The translations under genes were made by a program, and so were the position numbers. From assembly GCA_002224055.1 (NCBI GenBank), contig AZLU01000147.1, positions 39,247-103,246 of the forward strand: 64,000 bases of DNA, written 5' to 3'. A model generated the notes under the pieces. The model had not been told where the DNA came from. It saw only the letters and a program-made list of their open reading frames with translations, and did not search any database. This document shows positions 37,245 to 49,674 of this stretch, piece after piece (position 1 is the first letter of the stretch; each line of letters opens with the position of its first letter). This DNA comes from Pezizomycotina sp. ARF18 (lineage: Eukaryota > Ascomycota).

Positions 37245-39268
37245 CGGGTAAACCGCAACAGTTTAATATGTTTTTTTGAAGAATGCAACCATCAGCAAAT
37301 TTCTTTCGTTTAGTGTTTAGTTTGGAAGTCCTCAGACTTTTAAAGATCTCTCCTTTTCCACTTGCTTATTTGTCAGTTTCGCGTGATTCTGCATTTTATT
37401 TTGTTTTATTTTTTTTAACCGATTCACGGGTTGAATGCTTTAGGACATATTATTACTCACGGTCTTCACTAGGGATCCTTTGACGGAGAGGATTCATCAA
37501 AATCATTGATGGTCGTAACTTCGCGCCAATCGGTCCAGAGTATTTCAATTAGGAGAAAACGGTCTCCGTCTTCTCATCGTTTCTTTTCAAACAAAATAGT
37601 CACAGTTGAAAGACAGCAGATGTTTGCATTGTATTTGCCTTTGTTTTTTTATTTTTATTCTTTATCATACCTACTCTCTATATATAGCGAAATCAAGGTT
37701 TTGTTGAGATTTGAAACTGTTTTTCCCGGAATACGTGCCATCGCGGTGTAAGTGAAATGTTTACCACGATCACCGCAAACCTGCCGAAAGTTTCATCTTC
37801 TAAGTTACAACCGCGCCCGAAGCGGTCCACCATGACTGAATTCATGAAGACAGTTAGCCGCTGAAAAAACGACATGCAATATAGCTAGCTAAGAAATAAA
37901 AACACTATGGATTTGCAATTTGAGGGTCCTTATTACTTGGCCGTTCATCTCTTTTTCTCGCGCGAAACTACTCGATTACCACTCTACTAAGCCATCCAAA
38001 TATCATATTCGAATATCTGCTACTTGCCTCTTTTTTCTATTCTTCAAAGGTTCCGTCTCCGCTCATGAAGTATGTACAGCTCAGGAGTGCTCATTTTGTG
38101 GCGGAGTGGGTGCTGAAAATCAATGGGTTGGGTTGCCTCCATGTATCACTTAATTGTTCCCCATGGCAACGGGATACACACTGACGACAGCAACCACGGG
38201 GGTGAAGCTGCCGAAAAACTTGTGCACCTTGTGTACCTGTGTACCTTGTGTACCTTGCTTGGCCTTGGTAACCACTAATAGCTAATAGCTAATAGCTAAT
38301 AGCTAATAGCTAATAGCTACATGCGGTACTTTCACTTATCAATAAAACGGGACTCGATAATAAGGAAAACAGCTCCTCCTCCTAAGTGCTTGGCCTATTA
38401 TTAGCGCCATTGAAGTCGTCATTTTAGAGTCGCAATATATTATTTATTCCTTCTGATGTACCACTAGTACTTACTGTAAGAGGGTGAGATGAGCCGCGGA
38501 AAGACTAGGTAACTAAGGGGAAACTAAGGAAAAGCCTTCCTCTTCCTCTTCCTCTTCTTCTTTCTTCTCTTTTTCTTCAATAAACACACCTGCACTCCGT
38601 TCTTTCTCACTCTTCGTCTCTCTCTTTCCTTTTCTCTCCGAGTTTTCATCTTTCACTTTGTTTTATTTGTTTTCATATTCTTTTCTTCAAAGATTTTTTT
38701 TTTCAAGTCCCCAAACTCTCTGTAATCTTTACCTACCCGTACCGTTTGTCTTTCGTTACTCGGATTGTTATGTTTATTTCAACGTTGTGAATCTTGTGAT
38801 TGATACACCTCCGCCCAATAAACAAAACAATTGTTCGTTCGCGCCGGCGATTCGTCTTCCATTTCTCTTCCGAAAGCACCGCAACGACAGCGAGTATTCG
38901 AGGTTGACCGCGTGTTCTTCGCCAACTCACAAATACCGCAAGCGAACCCGGGGGAAAGGGGGGAAAGAAGGCTGCTGTTATTCACGCCGATATCCTTCTA
39001 TCTGGGATACATCCTGCAAATAAAAGGGGGAGAGAAAAGAAAGCGGAGGGCACTGCGAAAAAATAAAGAATATTATTTGAAGGGAAAGGAATAAACCATT
39101 CTTAGTGCTTAAGATCGAATCGAGGATTTGTTCGCGCTTTCCTGATCTTTAGGGGGACTCATCCGATATCTCGAGTTTTTCGTCTATCAACTTTCATTTT
39201 TCCCGACCGGATTCCAGCCAGACCGGCAGAAATCCGACAAAGTGTCGGGCAGTCATTTTCGTCCCGTC
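37245..39268. other. intergenic stretch
   Basis: No supported gene. It includes a heptamer minisatellite (listed separately), a CT-rich segment at 38530-38660, and a GC-mixed piece at 38820-39000 with an open frame that I could not relate to any family and that may be leader of the next gene. Confidence 0.45.
38275..38319. repeat. CTAATAG heptamer minisatellite
   Basis: The unit CTAATAG repeats about six and a half times without a mismatch. Directly before it (38225-38257) is an imperfect repeat of CCTTGTGTA. It is likely hypervariable. Confidence 0.85.
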
Positions 39269-40320
39269 ATGGCGGATACAATAGAGGTGGAGTATCACAG
39301 CTACCGCTGGCCACAGCTGAAGCTCGTTACATGGCTGTTTGCGATGTTCGTCTGCAGCGTTATTGTTATGGGTGTGTTTGCGCAGTTTGTGCATGTTCAA
39401 AATGATTTGGTAGAGGGCGACCATGGTAAATAATACCTTTCGGGTTTTTTTTTTTTTTTTTTTTTTTTTGAACCCCTTGAAAAAATCCGTTTTCTGGAAC
39501 TATTTTTGGAAATTAATAGAGGAAATTTTCGGGGAGATTGGCAAACGGGAATGTCAAAAATGAGGCTAACTCGGAAACCTGCAGGTACTTTGACGGATCA
39601 CTAGCCGTGGCAGTCATCACGCTGATATTCATTATCCTGGCCGTCATACTTTTCAACATTCAAATGCTCACCCCTTACTTCATGTTCGGCTTTTCGTGTG
39701 TGCTATTCGTGCTATGGTTGACAATGCTCATCGGTATCGGTATCGGCCTTTTCGGAAATCAAGTAGACGTCTTTGGTTGCGACTACTGCAGTTACGCTTC
39801 GCTCTTCGGTACGGCTACACTCGTGGAGAGCAAACCGGGTTATGTATCTGGAGGAACAGTACAGACTACCACAGTAGTTGCGCAAATACCCGCTGCGCCA
39901 GGGCAATTGGCGAGCATGTTTTGGGGCCAACTGTGTTCGGCGTACAGGACGGCCTTCGCATTCGAACTTATAGGAGTGTACGTTCGCTAAATGTCTTTCC
40001 TTAATTAAAAGCGAAAATTTTTGTTAAGAAAATGAGGCATATCTGTATAAATTCATTCACTGACCGTTCTATCTTACAGTTTACTTCTGGTTTACCTGAT
40101 ATTCCAGGCGTGGATGTTTATCGGACGGACAAGATCATACAACGTACCATTGAAGAAGCCGACTAATCGCTTAGGCTTTGCAATCCTACCTTTGATAGTG
40201 AAGTATCCTGGAATTTTTATTCCCCTTCTCGATTCCCTCGATACAAACCCTTCTTTCCACTTGTCATCTTGCTATCAAATGTGCTTTTATTTAATTTTAG
40301 GCCTTTACCGGACACTTTAG
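39269..40320 (+). CDS. four-transmembrane membrane protein, MARVEL-like
   Basis: Starts MADTIEVEYHSYRWPQLK (ATG 39269). Four hydrophobic helices are visible: LVTWLFAMFVCSVIVMGVFA (about 39325), AVAVITLIFIILAVILF (about 39605), FMFGFSCVLFVLWLTMLIGI (about 39680-39740), and after an intron LLLVYLIFQAWMFIG (about 40082-40125). The loop before the last helix is longer and contains two Cys (DVFGCDYCSY). Introns are 39426-39520 (contains T25) and 39978-40079. The topology resembles MARVEL-domain proteins, but no signature fixes the family. The end is uncertain: the open frame runs to 40320, but a stop one frame over near 40165 may be real if there is an indel. Confidence 0.6.
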
Positions 40321-41462
40321 AATGCTCGACGTTTCTGTTTGCTTTTTACAACTCTTGCTCAGCTCCTTATCTTATCCATATTTCTCGGACCTCGGCAACT
40401 GTACCTAGCTAGGCGTTTCTTTGCTTTCGGACCCTCTTCTCGGATATCGGTTTTTGCTTTTCGGTGGCGGATATCAAAAATTATTAATCTGCCAAACTCT
40501 ACCACCATCTTTTTACTTGCTTCGTTGAAACTACCAATACTTTTTTTCGCCTCTTCCCTCTTATGTTTGCTATTGCCGCAGGGCACCACTGGTGGGATTT
40601 CTCTTTATTTAGGTCAAACAATTGGGCATCTCAGATACGAGATAGGAACGGTTATATTCGATTTTCTGTTTTATATGCATCTTCTTCCGGACTCATGTCA
40701 AAATTTCCCACTCTATTATATTTCATTTTGTTTATACGTCTTCTATCATGGTGCTTATAACGCAAAAATTTATTCGTGCCACTCCTCTTAAACCCCCTTC
40801 CCCCCTCCCCCCTGGGGACATGACTCTCGCTCGTTATGTTTCCACTTCCTCTGTAGATGATCCGCATGTATGTACGTATTTAGCTCAATCAATCAAGCTT
40901 TTTTCCAGAAAAAAAAAAGCCATTTTGTTTACACGATTCTGGACTACCGACCGTAGTTCCGTTGGCAAGCAAATCCGTGGATAAAATCAAATTTCAATAT
41001 ATTGCGGCAGGTGCTTAGATCTTTGCTTCGAACGCTGAAGTCAGACGAGCATGTATATACATCAGATGCTATTCAAAATTGACAAAACCTCCTATCACAA
41101 AAAGGAAAAAGAAAAAAGAAAAAAGATTATTATCGCTAAAGCATGAAAGGAATCTCTTTGGCAGATACTAAGTAATAGTTTGGAGTGCTCACCTAAAGTA
41201 ATCCACGATAGCCACTAATTTAATTTCGTTTCAATGGTTCGGTTTCTGAACGCGCCTGTTCACGTTACCACACGTATTTGCACGCAACATCCTATCACCA
41301 ATTTCGGCGGTTTTCATGATTGGGATTTTTCTTTGGTCTGCACAAATCATCTCTGCTCGTCGCTCCGTCAATAAAACATTACGCCTCTCACAAGTCCACT
41401 CTACTCCGTCCCGTTTTTTCTCAAACCTACTTATTATTATCAAATTTTACCAAAAACCATAA

Positions 41463-42518
41463 ATGGTTCGGTCGAGGTCGCGCTCCAGGTCGCCCCGGCG
41501 GCTACGGTACGAGGACGTAGTGAGGTCACGGAAAAGGAGCCGTTGGGAGGACGACGACGACGAAGGCGAGAGGAAGGATCGCAAAGAGTCTAGGGACGAC
41601 AGGCACCAAGACCGGACGAGGAGGAAAGAACACGATCCCGGCTCGGGCAGGCGAGAGGACAGGAAGCGGAGAGATAAAGACGGCGACGGCGACGTCGACG
41701 ATTCCGACGAGAGTTACCGCCGGAACCGCCAGCAGCGCGAGGAGGACCACCGCGTGAGATCCGAAGCCGTGCGCGAGCAGGAGAAAGAGCGCGAGCGCCG
41801 GGATAGAGAAAGGGAAAGGAATCGCGAGAGGAAGCGCGGCGGTGGCGGCGGCAGCGATAGGGCAAAAGACAAGCAGCGCCGGCGGCGCTCGCGCTCCGGC
41901 CCCCGCTCAAAATCGCAATCGCGGTCGAGGTCGCGATCACCGGCAAGAGGCAACAAGGACCCTTCGGACGAAGCCGCCCCCGCCGAAAAGGAGAAGGCCA
42001 CGCTGGAACGCACGCACCACCTCGTCGCGGAAACGAACACGGTCAACGGGACGGTGCTCAAGCACGTCGAGCCGGTCGATGCCAGGCTACCCCCAATCCG
42101 CGACAAGTGGAAGCTGTACATGTTTAAGGGGAAAGAACACCTGGAGGATATCCCGCTGAGCTCGCGGAGCTGCTGGTTAATAGGGAGGGATCGCACCGTC
42201 GCGGATATACCGACGGACCACCCGAGCTGCTCCGGCCAGCACGCGGCCCTTCAGTTCCGCTTCGTTACCAGCGTGGACGAGTGGGGGGAGAAGAAAGGTA
42301 CCGTCAAGTAAGTATCAATACCTTGGTTTCATATAAGTAGAATTTTCGCTAATACAATCACGTGTTGCAGACCGTACATTATGGACCTCAAATCTGTCAA
42401 TGGAACATTCGTCAATAAGGTGCAGATCCCCTCGGAAAGGTATTACGAGCTGCGGTCGAAGGATCTCGTCATGTTTGGCTTGAGTACGAGAGAATATATA
42501 TTAATGCTTGAAAAATAA
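41463..42518 (+). CDS. FHA-domain protein of the SNIP1/Pml1 type
   Basis: The N-terminal 170 residues are Arg/Ser/Asp/Glu-rich, with RSRSRSRSPRR at the start. The C-terminus is an FHA phosphopeptide-binding domain: WLIGRDRTVADIPTDHPSCS (about 42175-42230), GQHAALQFR, and after the intron (42308-42370) MDLKSVNGTFVNKVQIPSER, which has the conserved GR, S..H and NGT..N residues. It ends LMLEK at TAA 42516-42518. The family (human SNIP1, plant DAWDLE, yeast Pml1 of the RES complex) acts in pre-mRNA splicing and nuclear retention. This is the one long gene in the window with no frame break: two exons, about 305 residues, useful as an internal control. Confidence 0.88.
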
Positions 42519-43249
42519 CACTCGAAATTTATCGGTCGTTTCCGGTTTTATCTTACGTTATTTGACGCCCTCTTTTTTTTTTTTTTTTTCTTTTTTCTTC
42601 TCCTTAATAGCAAGGTCCATAGAAGCGATTTCATTTTCTATAGTTATTAGCATCAATAATATACATTCGCACGTAAATCTAAACCTGGCGCCCTGAAATT
42701 GATGGTACATGCTCCTTTATATCTTTATCGCATGGGAAGCAAAACTGAATTTAGATCCTACTTCTCAACAACTAACGTAGAAGGGCCTAAAATCGTCCAG
42801 TTCTACGGAATAACCCGCGGTCAATCCAGAGGGGATCTATATACTAAATAGGGTCCTATGAAGTAGAAGAATTCTTCGTACAGAACTTTAATTTCTGCTT
42901 ATCGCACGCTCGTATCAAAGCCATGAAAAAGAATCCATTTTTTAGAGCATTGGTATGTTGGTGGTCTAAGGTGATTATGAAGATGAGGTTAAATTGTTTA
43001 AGCAATAGTATCCAAGTTATTTTGTTAATATTGTATATATGATTCTACAGGATTTTCGAATTTAATAGGGGAAAAAAAATTTAAAATAAAAAAAAAAACT
43101 ATAAGGAAAACTGAAACATGCATATGAATGAAAAGCCAGCTCTTGATATACTAATATATCAATTGAGCATTCTAAACTACAGAAGAAAACGGTTGACGAG
43201 TAGAACTACCGGCTTCAATATAGCTCCCTGAGGGTTCCTCGTAATCGAC

Positions 43250-43580
43250 TTAACAGAGTCTACCGCAGTTGTAGCGATCCGCGCATACTTGATCTAAAGA
43301 TGATAGAAGCGTTGCCAGACCGTTAGCTAATGAGTTAACTAGCTAGAAGCTCTTGCGTAAATTGAAAAGGGACTCAGTCAATACTTACGGCACGCTCCCA
43401 AGCAGATAGCTTTCTGCATCGGATCGATGCAGCCGAGGGGCATCGCTGGACGCACTTATGACAGCCCTTAGGGTCAGGGCCGCCGTTGCAACGCTTTTCG
43501 AGGGGAGAAGGTACACCGGCGCTGACGAGTGTGGGGACAATCGCAGTGATGGCGATAAGGAGGAGGGTAAAGGACTTCAT
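43250..43580 (-). CDS. small secreted cysteine-rich protein
   Basis: The ATG at 43578-43580 opens a signal peptide of about 21 residues with a hydrophobic core (SFTLLLIAITAIVPTL), then a short propeptide ending in KR, a Kex2-type site, directly before the first Cys. The mature part is Cys-rich (CNGG..., CHKC, QRC). Taking a one-base shift near 43440 and a GTAAGT intron from 43388 gives more evenly spaced Cys and a second exon ending in Cys then TAA at 43250-43252. This is inference; without it the open frame stops at 43374. The size and layout fit candidate effectors or small antimicrobial-type proteins of fungi; the function is unknown. Confidence 0.6.
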
Positions 43581-43799
43581 TGCTGATAGTGGTCTATAGA
43601 GGATCGGTTTCGAACGTGGAGATGGTAGAGATTGGAATTGTGAGGACTGCTTTTCAATATATGGTTCTCGCTGCCTTGACTTTTTTGATATTGATGATAG
43701 TGATGAGGTCCTTCGAGAGGCGGCTTCCGAAGAGGATTTATATGCACATCTTGCCTCGTACCAGACTCTAATATTTATTTTGGCCCTGCGAAATCTGTG

Positions 43800-44900
43800 C
43801 CCTCATTTTTACTCTAGTAGCTGCCATATGAAGGAAGTGGAGTGAAGCTGTAAGCTTACGCCTTCTGGAACATCGCGATCGTCAGTAAATTCATTGATGT
43901 TTACTCCCTCATCTCGCAAGCTATTGCGTTCTACACCATTCCCAGTATTCGGACGGATATCGTGAACGTTGGATCCGGCCATTGATCACTAAGCCACTGA
44001 CCACCATTACCTAACAGGATCTATAAGGCAGGTACACATCAACATCAACGTCGTGCCCTACGATTCGTTCTTTCCAAACTGTCAAGATACCAGGATGCCA
44101 AACGAACCTGTCAGACAAGCAAGCATTCGTTTAATAATATATCATGATATCTGCTAAATTCTACATGTATCGGACAAGGATTTAATTAAATTAGACAAGG
44201 ATTTATCTGACTCAGACAGATATCTATTGGGCCGCGGAAATATCAAATTTAACGATTCGACCAGTTAGAGATCAGGACAGACGATTTCCGGAGTGTCTTG
44301 AGACTGGTTGAAATGGAAGAATATTTGCTACCCAATAGGGGAGTTCTCACTATAAACGCTCACTGCACGCTCGTATAGCTACAACTTGAATCATTACTTG
44401 AATATACCAAGTAGGTAAATTCGCGCCCTGAAGAGCACTCAAGTACTTAATTTATCCTGATAATGAGTGATATATTATACAATTGCAGAATATATCATCA
44501 ATATTACAGACTGGTGAGTGGAAGTGAGTTTCGTTAAAATCGTAAGGTTGCTTTGGGAATCAGGAATCACAGGCGTCATATTGGGATGTTCCTGTAATCA
44601 AACCTCAGCGCACTAAATACTTGCACGAAAGGATTCACGACTCCGTAATTAGATTCATCCACGGTATATGGTGTCGGATATATCAATGTAACTGCAGCAG
44701 AGATTTTCGAAGCGGGTGGATAGAGGAAACGAGCAACCCCGCGGAGAAGGCCACACTGTCTGGTAACCTTGCATCCTTCAGGTATTTTGTTTTTGAGGTC
44801 GATAGGACGCTAAAGGTGAAAGACATGGATGATCCTAGTTTCTAGGATACCTACACATAAGGCTTCCAGTTATAAATTAGCTCCAGAGGACGTTAAATAA
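43800..44900. other. stretch without a supportable gene
   Basis: No family-like reading. It lies between the small secreted protein and the 3' end of the HET-ankyrin gene. Imperfect short repeats of GACAAGGATTTA occur near 44173-44210. Confidence 0.45.
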
Positions 44901-44920
44901 TGTCCAGATGGCCTTGCTCC

Positions 44921-47900
44921 TTATATCCGAGCGCCGGTGGTTGAGACCTGCTCTCCCTCCGATAGTAATTTCACTACCTCTTTATGCCCACCAGTCACAG
45001 CGCGGGCAAGCGGTGTTCTGCCTTGAGCGTCTCTGACATCAGAGTGTGCCCCATGTTCAAGCAGGAGCTTCATGACCCCTGCGCTTCCAACAGCGTGAAA
45101 GGCAGGAGTCAGGCCCTGATCATCTCTGGCTTCGATATTGGCGCCATTCTGGAGCAAAAGCTCCACTATCTCCGCATTTCCGCGTCGAGCAGCGAGCGAT
45201 AATGGCGTAAGCCCACCATATTTTACACGCGAAGTCTTGCTATAGTTTACCGCATCGATAAATCCCGAATCCCGCTTGTAATTTTCGACGAGAAGACGTA
45301 CTATGGTCTCCTGGCCGTTCTCGGCAGCAATGAGGAGCATTTCGACTGCGTCATCTCTCTCTAGGCTTCCACCCTTTCGGAGGAGAAATTCTACGGCAGG
45401 AAGTAGCCGCTTAGGGTCTTCGTAGACTGTGTAGGCGTCTAATACGCACGAGTTGCTTAATTTTGCCCCTTTTGTAAGCAGAAATCGCATCATGTCTACG
45501 TGGCCCTTAGTGGTAGCGGTATCAAATATCGTCATGCCCTCCTCTACTTTGAGGTTGGGGTCGGCACCAAAGTCAATCATCGCTTCCGATAGGTCTATCC
45601 AGCCGAGCTCGACCGCTGAGTGGAGGATTTCTTCAGCCATCTGCGGGCGCGGGCGTGCTCCGTGCGCGAGCAAAAGCATTATTAGAGGTTTAGATTTTTC
45701 GTCGAAACCGCCCTCAACGGTATATTCCAAAACGTTATACGTGTCGTCACATCTGCATCCTACGTCTACGCCTGCTTCGATCAACATCTGAACGATAGCC
45801 AGGTTTACACTTCCAGAATTGACTGCCGGAAAAGCGGTGTTTGATCACCCTCATCGAGGATTGAATAGTCGGCTCCAGCATCTAGAAGGAGCTTTACAAC
45901 TTTCTCTGCGTTCGGGTTTGTCGAACCAGCGGCGCTAAATAGCGCCGTACGCCCCATAAAAGGGCTGAAATCTAACGAGGCGCCAGCTTCAATTAACCAT
46001 CTGACCAGGTCTTTATTGGCTTGTCCCGCGGCGAAGGTTAGGAGCGAATTTTCTAAGTTAAAACGAGCGTCTGGATCAGCACCAGCATCGAGTAGTATTT
46101 TGGCTACACCGAGATGGTTTTTTTGGATTGCGACCACCAGTGGGCGTTCCCGACTAGTAGTTCCTTCTCCCTGTCGCTTCATTGGGGTGCCGTTCGCATC
46201 AGCACCGCGATCTAGAAGCACCTTTATTGTTTCCTCCCACCCGTGACTGGCTGCATTGTACATGACTTCGTCAATACTCACGTATGAAAGGTCTGGGCTG
46301 TGGTCGATTAGTAGTTTAGCTATGATATCAAGGTCCCTGAACCCACCGCCTTCGGAAATTATGATCCTTAGGGGTGACCATCCTTGATTATCCACGGAAT
46401 CTGCTTTAGCCCCTGCCTGCAGGAGTAGCTTGACAGCCGTTGCATCTGCATTACCAGCAGCCCATGAAAGGGCCGTACGGCCTAAGCGATCCTCTGATTC
46501 TAGATTCGCCTTCCCCTCCACAAGTAGCTTCACCACCCCCTTGTGCTTGTTTTTGGCTGCCAGAATCAGGGCCGTCTGCTTCAAACCATCTCTGATATCT
46601 GGGTCGGCGCCCGCGTCCAGTAGTACCTTTACGATGCGCTCGTGGCCCTCCCCGAAGCCCAGATCAGTGGGGTTCTACCTCCACCGGCAGTGAGGTCAGG
46701 GTTTATTTTACCCTTCTTCAGTAGCAATTCAACAATCTTGATATGTCCGTTTTGCGCCGCTAGCAGGAGGGGCGATTCGTTTCCTTCGCCAGAACTGCGA
46801 TACACACCGGCCTCGAGCAGCCTATTGACTATCTCTTCATGGCCGCCAAAGCACGCCCAAGCAATTGGAGTCCTCCCGCTGCCGCCTCTGGATTCTATAT
46901 CAGCCCCCCCATCAATAAGCATCTTGAAAGCATTAACGCGGCCATGTTTCGCGGCGATCAACAATGGTGTAAGCCCGTTCCTATCCTCGATGTGTAACTG
47001 AGTGCGGATCAGGGCGGTCACGACGTCATCGTGAGCGTTTAAAACGGCAAGGTGGAGTGCGGTACGCTCCATCGAGTCTTGAAGCTCTAAGATAGCCCCT
47101 GCTTTCAATAATAGATCAACGACGGCTAAATGTCCCATCTCTGCTCCGGTATGTAAAGGCGTTTTCTTCTCGCTATCCTGGCCATTGACTCCGAAATCGC
47201 CAAAGGGGTTTTCCAGAAGCATTTCGACGACATCCCTAGATCCTGCCCAGGCGGCCGCATGCAGCGCGCTTCTTAGCTTTGAGTCGAGACGTCTTCCATA
47301 TCTCTCATCTCTAGGTAGAAGTTGTCTGGTTACGGTCAAGTCTCCTCTCAATGCTGAAAGATGCAGCGGCGTCCGTCCCAGTGCGTCCGCGAGAGTAAAA
47401 TCCGTCTCAGGACATTCCATGAGTGTATAAACCGGTCCATGGTGGCAGTTCCATGCCGCGATGTGAAGCGGCGTAAAAGAGCCGTTGTCGACTATATTGG
47501 GATTTGCTCCCTTCTTTAACAACGAGCGTACAATCATATGATGACCTTGCTGCGCCGCCAAATGCAAGGCGGTCATACCATCCTTATTTTGGAGGTTTAG
47601 GTCTATATTAAGAGGATCCGTCATGATCCGCTCTTCATCGCCGTTCCTAGCGAATAGATGGAGTGGGGTGTTTCCATCATCATCCTGGACATCGACTCGA
47701 ATAGGCTCAGCGAGGATTCTCTCATTTTCAGGAGAAGCAGAGTCGTTGCTTTGGTCACTGGAATCCCCGACGATTATGACCCTCTCTTTTGAAGAACCTT
47801 TTCTCTTCACGGGAGGGTGGAAATGTAGAGGGCCTACATAGTGCACAAATATCCATCGGCCACGCTTGTCTATTATCTCCTGGACCTTGACGACAAGCGC

Positions 47901-49212
47901 TTTGGTGATCATTTTCTCGTATACCAAAAGCAGGTGCTCCTGAGGGTGTTTCAAGGCTAACTCAACCTTTGCTTTCACCAAGGATGAGTATCTTTCCAAT
48001 TGTATCTCTCTTCGAGATTCTCCGCGATAGGCAATATCCTCCACTCGCCGGTGAGGTTGCCGTTATGTCCGACGGAGAGTTTTGACAAAGTGGTGGACTG
48101 TCGCAGGTTGTATAAACTTGTGGGACACCATTCGAAACCCTTCGACATGGTCATCGAGTTGTGGAAAAGATTTTCCTGAGAAATCTTCCCTATCTTACGT
48201 AGGACTTGCTGGTATATTTCCTGCTGCGTGGAACGAGGATCCACGTCAATCCTCGTTAGCTGGCCCGAGATTAAAGCCATGTCCCGCGGCCAAGAGGTAT
48301 ATCTCGCTCCTAGCACTTGTAAAAGCTGATTTACGTCCGTAACCTGATGTATCCGGAGGGCCTGTATTGCTCCTGACGCAATGAGGTGCTTCCGGGAGAC
48401 CGACGGAGTCACTCTCGCCAAGATGTCTTCGTCTAGGTCCTTGATGCAATCGCGAAAGGCAACTTTAACTTTTCGAGACATCGCCAACTCGAGGGCCGTC
48501 CATCCGCGACTAAACCACGGGGATACGGTTATTGCGTAGCAAGCAACCTCCGGGTTGATCCAGGCCCAATTCCTTAAGAAGGTATCGTGAACCAGCGTGA
48601 GTGCGGCTTCCTCGTAATTGCGCTCCATGTGAACGATTGCCTTACTCCTCGCGACTTTCTCCCTTGGGATACAGACCGTATCCCACCACAGCCCTTCGCA
48701 GCCGAATCTCTCTGCGATACCCTTGAAATACTTATACAAGCAACTATTTACCTCTCCCGGAGCCCAAGCTCCCGTCCCGTCCCATCGGACCAAACATGCG
48801 AAATAGCCATAAACGGCCGGGGCCGCTCCAGGGCGCCTGACCCGTCCAACTTCCAAGCCGTCAGCTTTCTTTCACTAATCGCATTTTCCAGCACCAAGCT
48901 CGAAAACTCGCGCCTCTCACACTCCGTAGCTTCGCAATCTTCGTGCCGCTGCATCACCGAAGTGAAATCGAGGCGGGAATGCTCGCAGAAATCGAACGTG
49001 CAAACGTCATGACCCTTGTGTGATCCGGTTTGCGATACTTCCACATCGGCCGGGATGCTGAGTAAATGCAGGCGCTCGTCGTCTTCAAGAGTCTTCGCGA
49101 CCTCCCACACACGGTTCGGCAGAGGCTGAACCGCGCTGCGATATCTTCGATAGTACTGAGGATTGATGGTATTTCTGCCATGGCAATAGAAGTCTACCGA
49201 TTCGTATTTCAT
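44921..49212 (-). CDS. HET-domain protein with long ankyrin-repeat array
   Basis: Start near 49212 (MKYESVDFY) or 49181 in another frame. The HET (heterokaryon incompatibility) domain shows PFMAISHVWSDGTG (about 48775-48815), GCEGLWWDTVCIPREK (about 48650-48700), ARSKAIVHMERNYEEAALTL and SPWFSRGWTALELAMSRKVK (about 48465-48525). A linker (48470-47700) is followed by about 25 ankyrin-like repeats from about 47670 to 44930, for example GMTALHLAAQQGHHMIV, GRTPIAWACFGGHEEIV and GLTPLSLAARRGNAEIV, ending TTGARI at the stop (44921-44923). Total length is about 1,420 residues. Frame changes sit near 48840, 48000, 46640 and 45800; otherwise the repeats are intact. HET proteins trigger cell death on non-self fusion; the ankyrin array may act as sensor or scaffold (inference). 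Confidence 0.9.
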
Positions 49213-49674
49213 GCAAGAGTCTCTACTTTAGAAAGGCATCCAACAATTTAGGTATTGAAAGATTGTGGAATTGCGAGCACGAGTGCGCTACAACAAGGCT
49301 TAGATTCCCCGCCTTAGGGTTTAATTGAGAGGCTCAAAAATACAGCCGTTCGACGGCAGTTCAAAGCCCTCAACCTTTGCATGGTGGCATGCGACCTGAT
49401 ATTGTCGATGACAATCTGAGATTGCTTTAGGAGGATTATTTTACCAGAATGAAACGTTGTAGATGCTGTGATTCATTATCTTTCTCTTTTTGGAGCGACA
49501 GATTTGGCCCTTGGTAAGAAAAACCTTCTTTGTTTTTTTTATTTACATAACTCCAAGGGGGAAATTTTGAAAAAATAATGAGCTACTTATTTAACTTACC
49601 TAGGTAGTTCTCGAAGCGATTTCCACCTGATGATCCATCGACAGTGCCAAATGTATACAAGTAGAATCTTATTA

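Noticed and set aside
40339-40791. Open frame of 150 codons rich in Phe and Leu
   Set aside because: T-rich DNA after the membrane-protein gene gives such peptides by chance; I see no splice context or family motif.
41526-42196. Long minus-strand open frames over the FHA gene
   Set aside because: They are antisense shadows of the Arg/Ser/Asp-rich coding exon.
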